This document shows, piece by piece, positions 41,907 to 50,923 of a stretch of 64,000 nt of DNA. The notes under the pieces are model-generated. The model made no database searches and had not been told where the DNA came from. It saw only the letters and a program-made list of their open reading frames with translations. Made by a program: the position numbers and the translations under genes. Location: NCBI RefSeq assembly GCF_004025325.1, contig NZ_RSFE01000005.1:179740-243739 (forward strand), read 5' to 3'. This DNA comes from Pseudidiomarina gelatinasegens (GTDB lineage Bacteria; Pseudomonadota; Gammaproteobacteria; Enterobacterales; Alteromonadaceae). Every line of letters starts with the position of its first letter. Position 1 is the first letter of the stretch.

Positions 41907-42085
41907 GAGGTGCCTCACCGTGGCTGACGAAATAAATAACGAAATCGTTTAATTAGTATTTTCGATTATGATAATCCGTTTTATTCGTTTTAACAAATTT
42001 AATCCAGCGCCTACTATAGTCCCCGAGCTGAGACGCAATGTCTCAACACCTTTACGTTTGGTTTGTCCAACAAGGAGACACACAT
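41907..42085. promoter_or_regulatory. oxyR-ahpC divergent control region
   Basis: 179 bp, AT-rich in the middle. GATTATGATAATC at 41964-41976 is a short palindrome and the best candidate for a LysR-type contact. TTAACA (41990-41995) and TACTAT (42012-42017), 16 bp apart, may be the ahpC promoter. A complete four-part OxyR site was not recognised. Confidence 0.5.
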
Positions 42086-42637
42086 ATGTTAACAGTAGGC
42101 GATAAGTTACCAGAATTTGAAGTGGTTGGTGTAAAGCCTGGCTTCAACCTGCCAGAAGAAGATGGCAAAAGCGCGTTTGAAACCATCAACAACGACAGCT
42201 TCGAAGGCAAATGGAAAATCATTTACTTTTACCCGAAAGATTTCACCTTCGTATGCCCAACTGAAATTGTTGAGTTTGCGAAATTGAACGAAGAATTCGC
42301 TGACCGTGACGCAGTGGTCATGGGCGGTAGCACTGACAACGAATTTGTGAAATTGGCATGGCGCCGTGAGCACCCTGACCTGAAAAGCTTGAACCAGTGG
42401 TCATTCGCTGACAACGGTGTGAAGTCTTTGGTTGACGGTTTAGGCGTACGTGACCAAGTGGAAAACGTTGCCCTGCGTGCAACCTTCGTTGTTGACCCAC
42501 ACGGTGTTATTCAACACGTGTCAGTAAACAACTTAAATGTAGGCCGTAACCCAACTGAAGTACTGCGTATTTTAGACGGTTTGCAAACTGATGAATTGTG
42601 TCCATGTAACCGCGCAGTAGGCGGTGACACCCTGTAA
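42086..42637 (+). CDS. ahpC: Peroxiredoxin (AhpC/Prx1 type)
   Basis: 183 residues from ATG 42086, with AAGGAG at 42072-42077; an earlier in-frame ATG at 42038 lacks a ribosome site. The peroxidatic cysteine is Cys57 in 'FTFVCPTE', and a resolving cysteine is in the C-terminal 'LCPCNRAVGG'. It reduces hydrogen peroxide and organic hydroperoxides. It is paired with AhpD rather than AhpF, as in mycobacteria, and is divergent from oxyR. Confidence 0.94.
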   Translation: MLTVGDKLPEFEVVGVKPGFNLPEEDGKSAFETINNDSFEGKWKIIYFYPKDFTFVCPTEIVEFAKLNEEFADRDAVVMGGSTDNEFVKLAWRREHPDLKSLNQWSFADNGVKSLVDGLGVRDQVENVALRATFVVDPHGVIQHVSVNNLNVGRNPTEVLRILDGLQTDELCPCNRAVGGDTL

Positions 42638-42674
42638 TTAGGCATCGCACCCCCACAGTTAGGTGATGTCTATA

Positions 42675-42700
42675 GGTGCCGCGCAAGCGGCACCGTTTTT
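42675..42700 (+). terminator. Terminator/attenuator between ahpC and ahpD
   Basis: GGTGCCGC-GCAA-GCGGCACC followed by GTTTTT is a good intrinsic terminator, yet only 16 bp lie between it and the ahpD start, with the ahpD ribosome site (GGAGG) inside that gap. Either ahpD depends on readthrough or the hairpin protects the ahpC message. Confidence 0.82.
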
Positions 42701-42716
42701 AAGCGGAGGAATTTAA

Positions 42717-43244
42717 ATGAGCATTGCAGATTACAAACAAGGTTTGGGCGACCACGGTAAAGATACCAAACTCAACTTGTCGAACATTTTCGGCAATGTC
42801 GATACTTCGGGTATGACCGCGACCCAATTTTATGGCACGGCCCTGTCTTTAGCTTACTCAATTGGCGACCAAGAGCTGATTGACGCAGTAAAAGTAGAAG
42901 CTGAAGGCAAAATAGAAGATAACGTGGATGGCGCAGCAAAACTTGCGGCAACCCTAATGGCGATGAACAACATTTATTATCGCTTCTTACATTTGTGCAC
43001 CGACAAGCAGTTTTCGAAATTGCCAGCAGGTTTGCGCATGAACGGTATGGCCAACCCTGGCGTTGAAAAAGCTGACTTTGAGTTGTACTCGTTAGCCGTT
43101 TCAGCCTTAGCTGGCTGTGGCATGTGCATTGACTCGCACGTTGGTGTATTGCTGAAGCACGACGTTTCAGCTCAAGTGATTCAAAACTCGATTAAAATGG
43201 CAGCTGTCATGAATGCTGCAGCAACAGCTAAGCGTATCGCTTAA
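42717..43244 (+). CDS. ahpD: Alkylhydroperoxidase AhpD
   Basis: 175 residues. The redox pair Cys134-Cys137 is in 'SALAGCGMCIDSHVGV', with the relay His at 141, the AhpD active-site pattern. AhpD reduces AhpC using a lipoyl-protein electron source. GCGGAGGAATTTAA precedes the ATG. It is followed by a strong terminator. Confidence 0.94.
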   Translation: MSIADYKQGLGDHGKDTKLNLSNIFGNVDTSGMTATQFYGTALSLAYSIGDQELIDAVKVEAEGKIEDNVDGAAKLAATLMAMNNIYYRFLHLCTDKQFSKLPAGLRMNGMANPGVEKADFELYSLAVSALAGCGMCIDSHVGVLLKHDVSAQVIQNSIKMAAVMNAAATAKRIA

Positions 43245-43327
43245 TTTTAATCGCCTGATGTCACTTTTTTGTCATACATGCGCTTTATAGTGTTTGAAAC
43301 TTCCCTGAGATCTGGTTGTTCTCTTTT

Positions 43328-43355
43328 AGCCCGGCACCCCGCCGGGCTTTTTTTT
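43328..43355 (+). terminator. Intrinsic terminator after ahpD
   Basis: AGCCCGGC-ACCCC-GCCGGGCT followed by a run of eight or more T, 84 bp after the ahpD stop. Confidence 0.93.
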
Positions 43356-43374
43356 GCGTAAAACAGAAAGCGTG

Positions 43375-43522
43375 ATTCGTGTTTCGTTCGCTGCGCTGTT
43401 GGTGCGCTTTGCTGTTCGAAAAAACCGCATCCAACCTCTATACTAAACTGAGCGACAACGAACAGTGAGTCTGCGAACGTACGAATAGCGCAGCGGACGA
43501 ATCACGAATAGCGAAGCGGACG
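43375..43522. repeat. Intergenic repeat with inverted and tandem copies
   Basis: ACGAATAGCGMAGCGGACG occurs twice in tandem at 43481-43499 and 43504-43522 (period 23). A third copy lies inverted at 43375-43397, matching 43487-43509 over 23 bases with two mismatches. The 89 bases between the arms hold a TATACT (43439-43444) that may be a promoter for the next gene. It looks like a dispersed intergenic repeat family; copies elsewhere in the genome cannot be checked here. Confidence 0.75.
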
Positions 43523-43527
43523 GTTTT

Positions 43528-44763
43528 ATGAATATCAACGGAGAACGACTAAAGCAAAACTTACTCGAACTCGCAAAAATTGGTTACAACGAACAAGACC
43601 GCGGTATGTACCGCATTGGCTTTACCGATGCCGATATGGAAGGGCGTCGCTGGCTGCAAGACAAAGCAAAAAGTGCCGGTTTGGAAACCTTTATGGATGG
43701 CGCTGGGAATATATTTTTTGGCCGGGGCGACAGAAGCAAGCCGGTTATTTTAATGGGTTCCCACATAGACACAGTGCCCGCCGGCGGCATCTTTGATGGC
43801 GCACTTGGCGTAATGGCTGCGCTCGAAGTTATTGAAACGCTGCAAGAACACCAATCGGAAATCGATACACCCATTTGGGGTGTTGCCACGGCCGAAGAAG
43901 AAGGGCGTTTTGGCGGAATGCTAGGCTCACAAGCCATAGCGGGCTGCTTAAATCCTGACTGGTTACTATCGGCCCATGACGCCGATAACGTTTACTTGAA
44001 AGATGCGATGGCCGGGCAAGGGCTTGATGTCATGCAAGCATTAGACGCAGCATGGCGGCCGGAACAACTCAAAGGGTTCGTTGAATTGCATATTGAGCAA
44101 GGCCCGGTGTTATTTCAAAGCGACGTGCAAATTGGCGTGGTTGATGGCATATCCGGTGTATTCAAATGGATTGTGCATTTAAAAGGTAAAGCAGACCACG
44201 CCGGAACCGCACCCATGGATATGCGCAGCGACGCATTTATGGGCCTAGCCGATTTCGCTCACGAAATTGAACGGATCATTGCGGAAAACGGCACCGACAA
44301 AACCCGCATTACAGTGGGTAAAGTTGAACTCAAACCGGGGCACCCGCACACCGTGCCGGGCGAGGCAGTATTTACTATTGTCGGGCGCGACATGGACGAA
44401 GGTGTGATGAAAGAGTTAGCCAACGCCTGTCGTAAGACGCTATCCGCAATTGCGCGCGGACATCGCTTGATGTTTGAGTACGAGCAAGTGAGCTGGTTAG
44501 AGCCCAAGCCCTGCTCAGCGCAACTCACCGATATTATTGAGCAGCAAGTAAAGCAGCGCGGATACAGCTATACGCGTATGCCCAGCGGCGCAGGCCACGA
44601 CGCTCAGTTTCTGACAGAAATCACCCATGCTGGGCTCATTTTTATTCCATCGATAAACGGCGTAAGTCATGCACCGGATGAATGGTCGCATTGGCATGAT
44701 GTTGAGGCCGGCACAAATGTACTCTTAGATACAGTTGTGGCAATGACAAAAACATCATTTTAA
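43528..44763 (+). CDS. M20-type amidohydrolase (N-carbamoyl-amino-acid hydrolase / allantoate amidohydrolase family)
   Basis: 411 residues. Zinc-ligand motifs are intact: 'GSHIDTVPAGGIFDGALG' (His and bridging Asp), 'EEEGRFGG' (Glu base and ligand), 'ELHIEQGPVL' and a late 'GAGHDAQFL'. The dimerisation lid lies between. The family hydrolyses N-carbamoyl amino acids, ureidoglycolate or allantoate; no pathway neighbours are present, so the substrate is open. Single-gene unit downstream of an intergenic repeat; its stop overlaps the convergent regulator by 4 bp. Confidence 0.88.
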   Translation: MNINGERLKQNLLELAKIGYNEQDRGMYRIGFTDADMEGRRWLQDKAKSAGLETFMDGAGNIFFGRGDRSKPVILMGSHIDTVPAGGIFDGALGVMAALEVIETLQEHQSEIDTPIWGVATAEEEGRFGGMLGSQAIAGCLNPDWLLSAHDADNVYLKDAMAGQGLDVMQALDAAWRPEQLKGFVELHIEQGPVLFQSDVQIGVVDGISGVFKWIVHLKGKADHAGTAPMDMRSDAFMGLADFAHEIERIIAENGTDKTRITVGKVELKPGHPHTVPGEAVFTIVGRDMDEGVMKELANACRKTLSAIARGHRLMFEYEQVSWLEPKPCSAQLTDIIEQQVKQRGYSYTRMPSGAGHDAQFLTEITHAGLIFIPSINGVSHAPDEWSHWHDVEAGTNVLLDTVVAMTKTSF

Positions 44764-45386
44764 GGCTCAAGTAATCCATTTTTAGCGGCAAAATGAATGA
44801 GCTCAACTGTGGATGCAACTTTCAATTTTTTAAAGATATTACTGCGGTGGTTTTCCACGGTTTTTGCTGAAAGTGATAGCAACTGAGCAATTTGTTTATT
44901 ACTTCGTCCGGCGACAACCAAATAGAAAATTTCGCGTTCGCGCCGCGTTAAATTTTCCATCGGGTTTATCGACGACACTACTGGCCCCGACCCTTGCTGT
45001 GGGTTAGCGGGGAAATACGACTTACCAGAAGCGACGTCTTGTATGATTTGAATGAGCAGTTCCGAAGGCGCGTCTTTTTGAATGTAAGCTCGCGCGCCAG
45101 CCAGCTTTACTGCGTCAACATATTCTGGCTCACTATGCATGCTCAGTATAATCACCTTGGTTTGAGGTCGGTGGTGAAGAAGTTTCTCGAGCGCCGCAAA
45201 ACCGTTCATTTTGGGCATCGAAATATCCATTAAAATGATATCAGCTGGGAATTTTAATGCTGTCTCAACAAGTTCAGCACCGTCACCACACTCATACGTA
45301 ATAGAAAATAATCCAGTAGCTTTTAAGGTGGTTGCTATGGCTTGTCTTACCATGGTGTGATCATCGGCAAGAATGAGAGAGATCAT
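44760..45386 (-). CDS. LuxR/NarL-type response regulator
   Basis: 208 residues from ATG 45386. The receiver has Asp54 in 'ILMDISMPKMNG', and the C-terminal helix-turn-helix is 'LTRREREIFYLVVAGRSNKQIAQL'. The ATG overlaps the kinase stop by 4 bp (ATGA), so the two are a cognate pair. It is the last gene of the signalling operon that begins near 50831. Confidence 0.93.
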   Translation of the reverse strand: MISLILADDHTMVRQAIATTLKATGLFSITYECGDGAELVETALKFPADIILMDISMPKMNGFAALEKLLHHRPQTKVIILSMHSEPEYVDAVKLAGARAYIQKDAPSELLIQIIQDVASGKSYFPANPQQGSGPVVSSINPMENLTRREREIFYLVVAGRSNKQIAQLLSLSAKTVENHRSNIFKKLKVASTVELIHFAAKNGLLEP

Positions 45387-46132
45387 AGGTCGCCAAACTC
45401 TGAAAGTTGTTGATAAGGCAGAAGTAGAGTTACTTCGCACCCGCAGTTGGGTTTTGAGTGTATATCTAATGAGGCTCCACAGGCTAAGGCTCTGTCTTTT
45501 AAACTTTGCAACCCGATACCGAATTCGATTGATTGCACATTAAACCCGATGCCATCGTCCTTAATTTTCAGTACGATGCCTTGCGAAGTCTCCGATATTG
45601 TCAAATCGATCTCACTTGCTTGAGCGTGTTTCACGCTATTTACGAACGTTTCTTGCGCAATTCTAAAGAGTAATAAGTTGACAGCATTAGGTAGTGTTAT
45701 GGATAAATCGTAATGAATAGCAAGCTGAATGTTGGCCGGTTCTAAAAGCTGTCGATTGAGCCAAGTAAGTGCCCGCTCCAAACCAAGATCAAAGAGAATG
45801 GTCGGGTGCATAATGCGAGAAAGGTTTCTGGTACTTTCAATGAGGTGCAAGAGCCCTTCTTGTATCTGTTCCAGTTGCGGATTTTGCAGTGCATCAATCT
45901 GCGCCCGTAAGGCGATGAGCTGCTGACCGATATCGTCATGTAGCTCGCGCGCAAAATAAGCTCTTTCTTGCTCTTGTTGTACCCACAATCGTTTCGCTAG
46001 ACCAAGCATAGCGTGGTGTTCGTAATCGAGTTGCTGTTGAAGTAAACGCTGCTGGTCTTGAACTTGAGCAAGTAATCCCTCTAATTCATCGACCGCTAGC
46101 GAATGCTCTATAGGCTTGTTGCTGTTTTTCAT
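45383..46132 (-). CDS. Soluble NarX-family histidine kinase
   Basis: 249 residues with no membrane segment or known input domain. An N-terminal glutamine-rich coiled coil (about 15-55) leads into HisKA_3 with phospho-acceptor His65 in 'YFARELHDDIGQQL'. The ATPase domain shows 'AQETFVNSVKHAQASEID', 'IKDDGIGFN' and 'FGIGLQSLKDRA'. Its first 47 bp overlap the Ser/Thr kinase gene, and there is no clear ribosome site, so translation is likely coupled. With no sensor of its own, it probably takes a signal from another protein of the operon. Confidence 0.88.
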   Translation of the reverse strand: MKNSNKPIEHSLAVDELEGLLAQVQDQQRLLQQQLDYEHHAMLGLAKRLWVQQEQERAYFARELHDDIGQQLIALRAQIDALQNPQLEQIQEGLLHLIESTRNLSRIMHPTILFDLGLERALTWLNRQLLEPANIQLAIHYDLSITLPNAVNLLLFRIAQETFVNSVKHAQASEIDLTISETSQGIVLKIKDDGIGFNVQSIEFGIGLQSLKDRALACGASLDIHSKPNCGCEVTLLLPYQQLSEFGDL

Positions 46133-49085
46133 TCATGTTTTCGATTAGCCGCTCATAGGCAGCGCGTTGTTGTTCTTCAAATGCGACATCATCAAGGTAT
46201 GAATATAACTCAAAGTTACGCCAAAAACTCGCGTGTTGCTGCAATGCAGCTTGCAGCACCTGTTTAGAGTTGTCAAAGCTTTGTGCGGCGAGATATGGCA
46301 AGTAAGAAGCAAACACGCGTTCGTTACTAATTGTTTCGAGCCTTTGCCACACCGACGCTGATTCTGGGAAGTTGCCTCTGAATACTAACTCGCTTAACAG
46401 CTTTATTTCGACTAAGCGAGAGGGTTTTTGCTGGATAACGCGTTCTGCGAATGCGGCGAAATCGGCTTGTGAATTATTTTTCTGACCGAGCAAGAGTAAC
46501 CAGTCAAAAATCAATTTTTGCTCTTGATTAAACTCATTTTGGAGAGCTCCAAGATTTGTTGAATGTTGTTCAAACAAATCAGTTTGGTGCAGAAATATTG
46601 CCATTTCAGCCCGCCAGAGCAAGCTTTCGATAGCACCGCGCGGGTCATTGATTGATTGTGCTATTTGCTCCGCTTGCTCGCCGGAATCATCAGCTACGGC
46701 CATACGGCCCTGCAAAAAATTTAAACGGCTAATCTGAAGCTGTGCGGATAGGTTGGCTTCGGTGCTTTTGTCGTCGCTGCGCAACAATTCGGCCAATAGT
46801 TGCTCTGCTTGGTTAAACTGGCCTTGGGCAATCAATAATTGCACCAAATTAAGTTGAATACTGTGCAGCGTTGCTTGCTCATTGAGGTTTTCTACCGTTT
46901 GCAGGGCTTGGCGCCAATACACCTCGGCTAAGCTGAAATCACCAATTAGGAAGTGAATGAAAGCGACATTGTTAATGCTTTGGCTTTGAACATAGTCGTC
47001 ACCCTCACGCAAACGAATGTCTAATGCACGTTTATAATGGCGCAATGCACTTTGATAGTCGCCTTGCTCTTCAAATAATAGGCCGCGTTCGTTCTCGATG
47101 TGAGCGACCGCTAGTGCGTCATCAATCTCATCTGCGAGTCGTGTCGCTTCACGAAGCGACTGATCAGCTTCTTGAGTCTGCCCGGTGATTGCTAAAACAG
47201 TGGCTAAATTACTGAGTGTTGTTATGCGTTCGCGAGGGGCACGCTCTTGGGTTCGATATTCTAGCGCTTGCTGAAAATATTGGGCCGCAGTGTCAAACTT
47301 TGCTAAGCGTAAATAAGCGACACCAAAAGCATTTAAAATCAGTCCTTGACCGTTTAAATCTTCACGCTGCCGAAATTGAATAAGACTCTGGGTTAACTCT
47401 TCATTAATGGCCGACTCGGTTTCACCCTGAATGATCTTTAAGCGCGCCAGTTCAAACCACCACATGGGCTGGTTACGATCATAAGATAGAGCGCGACGAT
47501 AGTACTCACGAGCAACAGTAAGATCATTTAATGCAGCTGCCACATTCGCTCGTTGGGCAAGTACATCGGCGCGATGTGGAAACTGTTTCAAAAGCTGATC
47601 AAGTAAAGCGGCGGCGGGTTCAAACTGTTCATTGATAATTGCTAACTCAATTCGTGCTTGCAGTTTTAATACCGCCGGAGCTTTGGGCGACTCTATAACT
47701 TCGCGTAGTTTTAACGTAAGCGCATTGACGTCATCTCCGGCTCGAGCTGCCGCTAAATCTTGAACGACCTTGTAGCTGATGAAAGCCGTCGAAGGCATCT
47801 CAGAATTTTGGTTGGGTAAGACATTGTTTAACGCTCCTGAAATAGCGGTGACTAACTTTTCGGGTGCCACATTTTCGGTATCAAATGTTTTTGAAAATAT
47901 GACTTGCTCCGAGGGATGTGCTGTTAGTAGCGCATGTAATTGCAATTTACCGCCTAAAGTTCGCGACGTTAAAATTAATAAATACTGGGCTTGTGTCAGC
48001 TGCGCTAATCGCGCGCGTTCAGATGCCGACTCAAACGGCTGTATCCCCATATTTTTAATTAGTTGGCTTACAGTTTGCGGTTCTATGGAGTAAATGTTTG
48101 GTTCAGCTTGTAAGAGCAGATGGGTTAACTCAGCTAAAGCAGGTTCACCTTCTACCATGGCTATAGCAATAGTGGTTACCGAAGTTTCCGTAGGTAAATC
48201 TGTGTTCTCTTGTGGCATCACAAATATCAAAATGGACAGGGTAAATACAATCACAGCGGCCAGCGCCAGCCACATTCTACCTTTTGATGCGGTGGACTTT
48301 AGAAGATCTTGGCATTGCGCTAGTGACGGGCGTTGATTTGGGGTGTCAGCTTGCAGTTTAACGGCCAGTTTTTGTAACGCTCGTTTGGTCACAGAAGCGC
48401 TTTTCCAGCTGCTGGGTTCACTTGCTTCTAGGATTAAAGCTAACGTTTTGCCAAGCGCATAGCGGTCACTTGCAGTCGTTGCTTGTTGTGACGTCGCAAG
48501 TTCAGGCGCAACGAAACCGGTGGACCCAAATTGACTGCTGCTATTATCAAGTGTTCGACCAATACCAAAATCGATAATAGATAAGTTGCCATCATCATCA
48601 ATTAATAAGTTGTCTGGTTTTAAATCGCCATGAATAACACCGCTTTCATGACAACTCTGTAATGCACCTAACAACTGCTCAAACCATTTTATAACGTCAG
48701 GGGCTGCTGGGCTGTCGTCGAGCGCTTGACTTAGAACCTTTCCGTTAACGAGCGCCATCGTGAAAAACGTCGCTTGCGGTGTTGCGTAAAATTCGTGAAT
48801 ACGAACGACATTGGCGTGATGGATTTGACGCGCAAGAAGCACTTCATTCCGTAGCTGTTCAACTTCACTAGCATCAGCTTCTTGAGCCAGAACTTTCAAT
48901 GCACATTGGGTTTCAAGCACCTCGTCGTAGGCTTCAAATACCCGCGCTTGACCGCCATGGCCAAGTAAACGAACAATACGAAAGCGCTCCGCTAAAAGCT
49001 GCCCAGGCTTGAGCAGTGATTGCGCCGTCAATTTTGTGGTCGTGTGATTCGATAACAAGTTATCGTGTTCGTCGGGATCAGCCAT
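46086..49085 (-). CDS. Membrane Ser/Thr protein kinase with TPR region
   Basis: 999 residues. The Hanks-type kinase domain is about 34-265: glycine loop 'LLGHGGQARVF', Lys64 in 'CALKVL', catalytic 'HGDLKPDN' (152-159) and DFG (172-174), so it looks active. One membrane helix at about 271-290. The remainder, probably periplasmic, has a mixed region (about 300-420) followed by many TPR-like helical repeats ('NAFGVAYLRLAKFDTAAQYFQQALEYR' type). Overlaps the next kinase gene by 47 bp and follows the FHA gene by 53 bp. Confidence 0.92.
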   Translation of the reverse strand: MADPDEHDNLLSNHTTTKLTAQSLLKPGQLLAERFRIVRLLGHGGQARVFEAYDEVLETQCALKVLAQEADASEVEQLRNEVLLARQIHHANVVRIHEFYATPQATFFTMALVNGKVLSQALDDSPAAPDVIKWFEQLLGALQSCHESGVIHGDLKPDNLLIDDDGNLSIIDFGIGRTLDNSSSQFGSTGFVAPELATSQQATTASDRYALGKTLALILEASEPSSWKSASVTKRALQKLAVKLQADTPNQRPSLAQCQDLLKSTASKGRMWLALAAVIVFTLSILIFVMPQENTDLPTETSVTTIAIAMVEGEPALAELTHLLLQAEPNIYSIEPQTVSQLIKNMGIQPFESASERARLAQLTQAQYLLILTSRTLGGKLQLHALLTAHPSEQVIFSKTFDTENVAPEKLVTAISGALNNVLPNQNSEMPSTAFISYKVVQDLAAARAGDDVNALTLKLREVIESPKAPAVLKLQARIELAIINEQFEPAAALLDQLLKQFPHRADVLAQRANVAAALNDLTVAREYYRRALSYDRNQPMWWFELARLKIIQGETESAINEELTQSLIQFRQREDLNGQGLILNAFGVAYLRLAKFDTAAQYFQQALEYRTQERAPRERITTLSNLATVLAITGQTQEADQSLREATRLADEIDDALAVAHIENERGLLFEEQGDYQSALRHYKRALDIRLREGDDYVQSQSINNVAFIHFLIGDFSLAEVYWRQALQTVENLNEQATLHSIQLNLVQLLIAQGQFNQAEQLLAELLRSDDKSTEANLSAQLQISRLNFLQGRMAVADDSGEQAEQIAQSINDPRGAIESLLWRAEMAIFLHQTDLFEQHSTNLGALQNEFNQEQKLIFDWLLLLGQKNNSQADFAAFAERVIQQKPSRLVEIKLLSELVFRGNFPESASVWQRLETISNERVFASYLPYLAAQSFDNSKQVLQAALQQHASFWRNFELYSYLDDVAFEEQQRAAYERLIENMNEKQQQAYRAFASGR

Positions 49086-49138
49086 CGTGAGAAGTATCTC
49101 GTTACAGAAGCTTAGAGATTAAGTTATCACAGATTTCC

Positions 49139-49975
49139 CTAGGGTCGAATGTTATTGGTGCGTTCCTTAGCAGTCGTCATTTTTTGCTGGGCCAGTTGCA
49201 AGTAGTCATTAAGCTGGCATAGCGTCAATTGCATGGCGATAAGTTGGGTGAAACGCTGCAATATAAATAGTTGATGCTCATTAAAATAGTGCGCATGTTT
49301 CAGGCTGTCAGCGTATAGCACAGCAATAATTTGATTTCCTAAAGCGATGGGAACCGCGAGGGCGGCTTTAATTTGCTGTCGCTTAACACTGTCACGGTGC
49401 TGTAACTGCTGATGCGTCAAAGCATTATGAACAACGCAAGATTGACCGCTTTCAATCGCTTGCCGAACGAGTGTTGTTGAACCGTCAAAGGGAGCCACAA
49501 AATTCCTATTATTTAGAAGGATTAAGGCGGTTCTATCGCTTTCTAAAACTTGCGCTAGGGTGTTTTGGGCGGTCGAAATCACCTTCTGTAACGAGGCTGA
49601 ATGCTGCCACGACTTGTGCATCTGAGAGAGTTGTTGTGCACACCACTTAGCTTGATTGAGCGCTACTTTTTGTGAGTGACTATGATGCGGCACAAACATG
49701 CAGGCAATATCACCTAGCCGACAAACAGAAGTTTGCTGGAGCGGTTTTTCTTCAACACGCTGCGCATCAATATACACGCCATTAGTACTATTCAAATCCC
49801 GTAAATGCCACACATCTTGGCGGCAGAACAATACTGCATGTCGACGCGAGAGCGTTGGATGATCAATTTGAATGTCGCACTCCGGGCTACGTCCCACCAC
49901 ATACGCTTTTTGCTCGCGCAGTTCGAAGCGCTGCGCGAAGCGATGTTGGAATACGACATCAAAGATAGCGGTCAT
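49139..49975 (-). CDS. FHA-GAF signalling protein
   Basis: 278 residues from ATG 49975; a TTG at 49993 would add six residues and overlap the upstream gene by 8 bp. The FHA domain (about 15-90) has 'YVVGRSPECDIQIDHPTLSRRHAVLF' and 'LRDLNSTNGVYI', with the Arg, Ser and Asn that bind phosphothreonine. A GAF domain follows (about 130-250). It should bind the phosphorylated form of a partner, most likely the adjacent Ser/Thr kinase. Confidence 0.88.
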   Translation of the reverse strand: MTAIFDVVFQHRFAQRFELREQKAYVVGRSPECDIQIDHPTLSRRHAVLFCRQDVWHLRDLNSTNGVYIDAQRVEEKPLQQTSVCRLGDIACMFVPHHSHSQKVALNQAKWCAQQLSQMHKSWQHSASLQKVISTAQNTLAQVLESDRTALILLNNRNFVAPFDGSTTLVRQAIESGQSCVVHNALTHQQLQHRDSVKRQQIKAALAVPIALGNQIIAVLYADSLKHAHYFNEHQLFILQRFTQLIAMQLTLCQLNDYLQLAQQKMTTAKERTNNIRP

Positions 49976-49985
49976 TGCGATTTGA

Positions 49986-50831
49986 TCACTCAATTCGCAA
50001 ACTAAAGCGCAGCGTGGTAGCGGCGGAGATTAAATTGCCGCGAACGTTGTTCAAATCGTTGCTTGAGCGCCATACGTCGGGATAAATAGTGCCATTGTCC
50101 GCTTCCAGCAAGTGGATTAAATGTTCAAGAGCAGACAAGGCTTGCCCTTTGTTACTTGAGTTCATTGCAATGCTCACATTATCAATGGCATCCGACAGAA
50201 CTTGGTAGGCACCAGCAGCTAAGAGCGATTGGCTGTTATTTGCAATGTTTTGTAGCCGAGCAAGTTTAGACTGAATGATGGTGTTGGTATCACGTAAGTC
50301 AGCCAAAACGATAAAGTCTGAGAATTGACCGCCATTACCGCGAACCCGATAGCTTCCTGAGCCGGTCATTGTCGTGATATCTGCGAAGGTACCGTTATTG
50401 TGCGAGTGAAATAGGCGTAATGGTGTGCCTTCCGTGTAGTGCAATGACTTGGTATAGATCTCAATTGTGTAGGCGCCGCTGAATGCAAAACCTTTTGCAG
50501 GGTCGGGGCTAATCGAGATAAGCACAGGGAAAGCCTGTGGAATAGTCGTCAGCAAGCTATTCGGTAACCGGTGTAAAATGTCGGGGTCGGCCAAATTCAA
50601 TAAATGTGCTTCGAGCGTCATATTTTGAGGCGTAAGGCCAACAGCATTTTCAAATTGCACAGAAATATCGAAGCTAACCAGTGCGCTTAATTCGACACTT
50701 GCATTAAGGCTGTTTTGTTGAGCATTTATAGTTAGCGGAACTTCAACAGCGTGCGCAGAAGTACTGTAGCTCGATAGGCTAAAACCTAACAACAAGACGG
50801 CAACTTTTAATAAGGTTTTGCTAGCGTACAT
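49986..50831 (-). CDS. Exported protein of unknown function, first gene of signalling operon
   Basis: 281 residues with a signal peptide (about 1-28, ending 'TSAHA'). The middle is beta-rich ('FSGAYTIEIYTKSLHYTEGTPLRLFHSHNNG', 'GSGSYRVRGNGGQFSDFIVLADLRD'), and the last 100 residues are helical. No domain I can name with confidence. It overlaps or abuts the FHA gene and so heads the operon with kinase, histidine kinase and regulator. It could be a periplasmic sensor or ligand for the kinase's extracytoplasmic TPR part; this is inference. Confidence 0.72.
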   Translation of the reverse strand: MYASKTLLKVAVLLLGFSLSSYSTSAHAVEVPLTINAQQNSLNASVELSALVSFDISVQFENAVGLTPQNMTLEAHLLNLADPDILHRLPNSLLTTIPQAFPVLISISPDPAKGFAFSGAYTIEIYTKSLHYTEGTPLRLFHSHNNGTFADITTMTGSGSYRVRGNGGQFSDFIVLADLRDTNTIIQSKLARLQNIANNSQSLLAAGAYQVLSDAIDNVSIAMNSSNKGQALSALEHLIHLLEADNGTIYPDVWRSSNDLNNVRGNLISAATTLRFSLRIE

Positions 50832-50847
50832 GATTAAATCCTCAGTG

Positions 50848-50867
50848 TTCTGTTACATTCTGTTACA
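50848..50867. promoter_or_regulatory. Tandem ten-base repeat upstream of signalling operon
   Basis: TTCTGTTACA occurs twice in direct tandem (50848-50857 and 50858-50867), 17 bp upstream of the exported-protein ATG. The ten-base period puts both copies on the same DNA face, suiting a dimeric activator such as the operon's own LuxR-type regulator. No experimental basis. Confidence 0.5.
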
Positions 50868-50923
50868 TCTTTTCGGTTAAAAGTTACCCAGAAATTTGAT
50901 GTTTGTCACGCTTTTCTAAGAAT

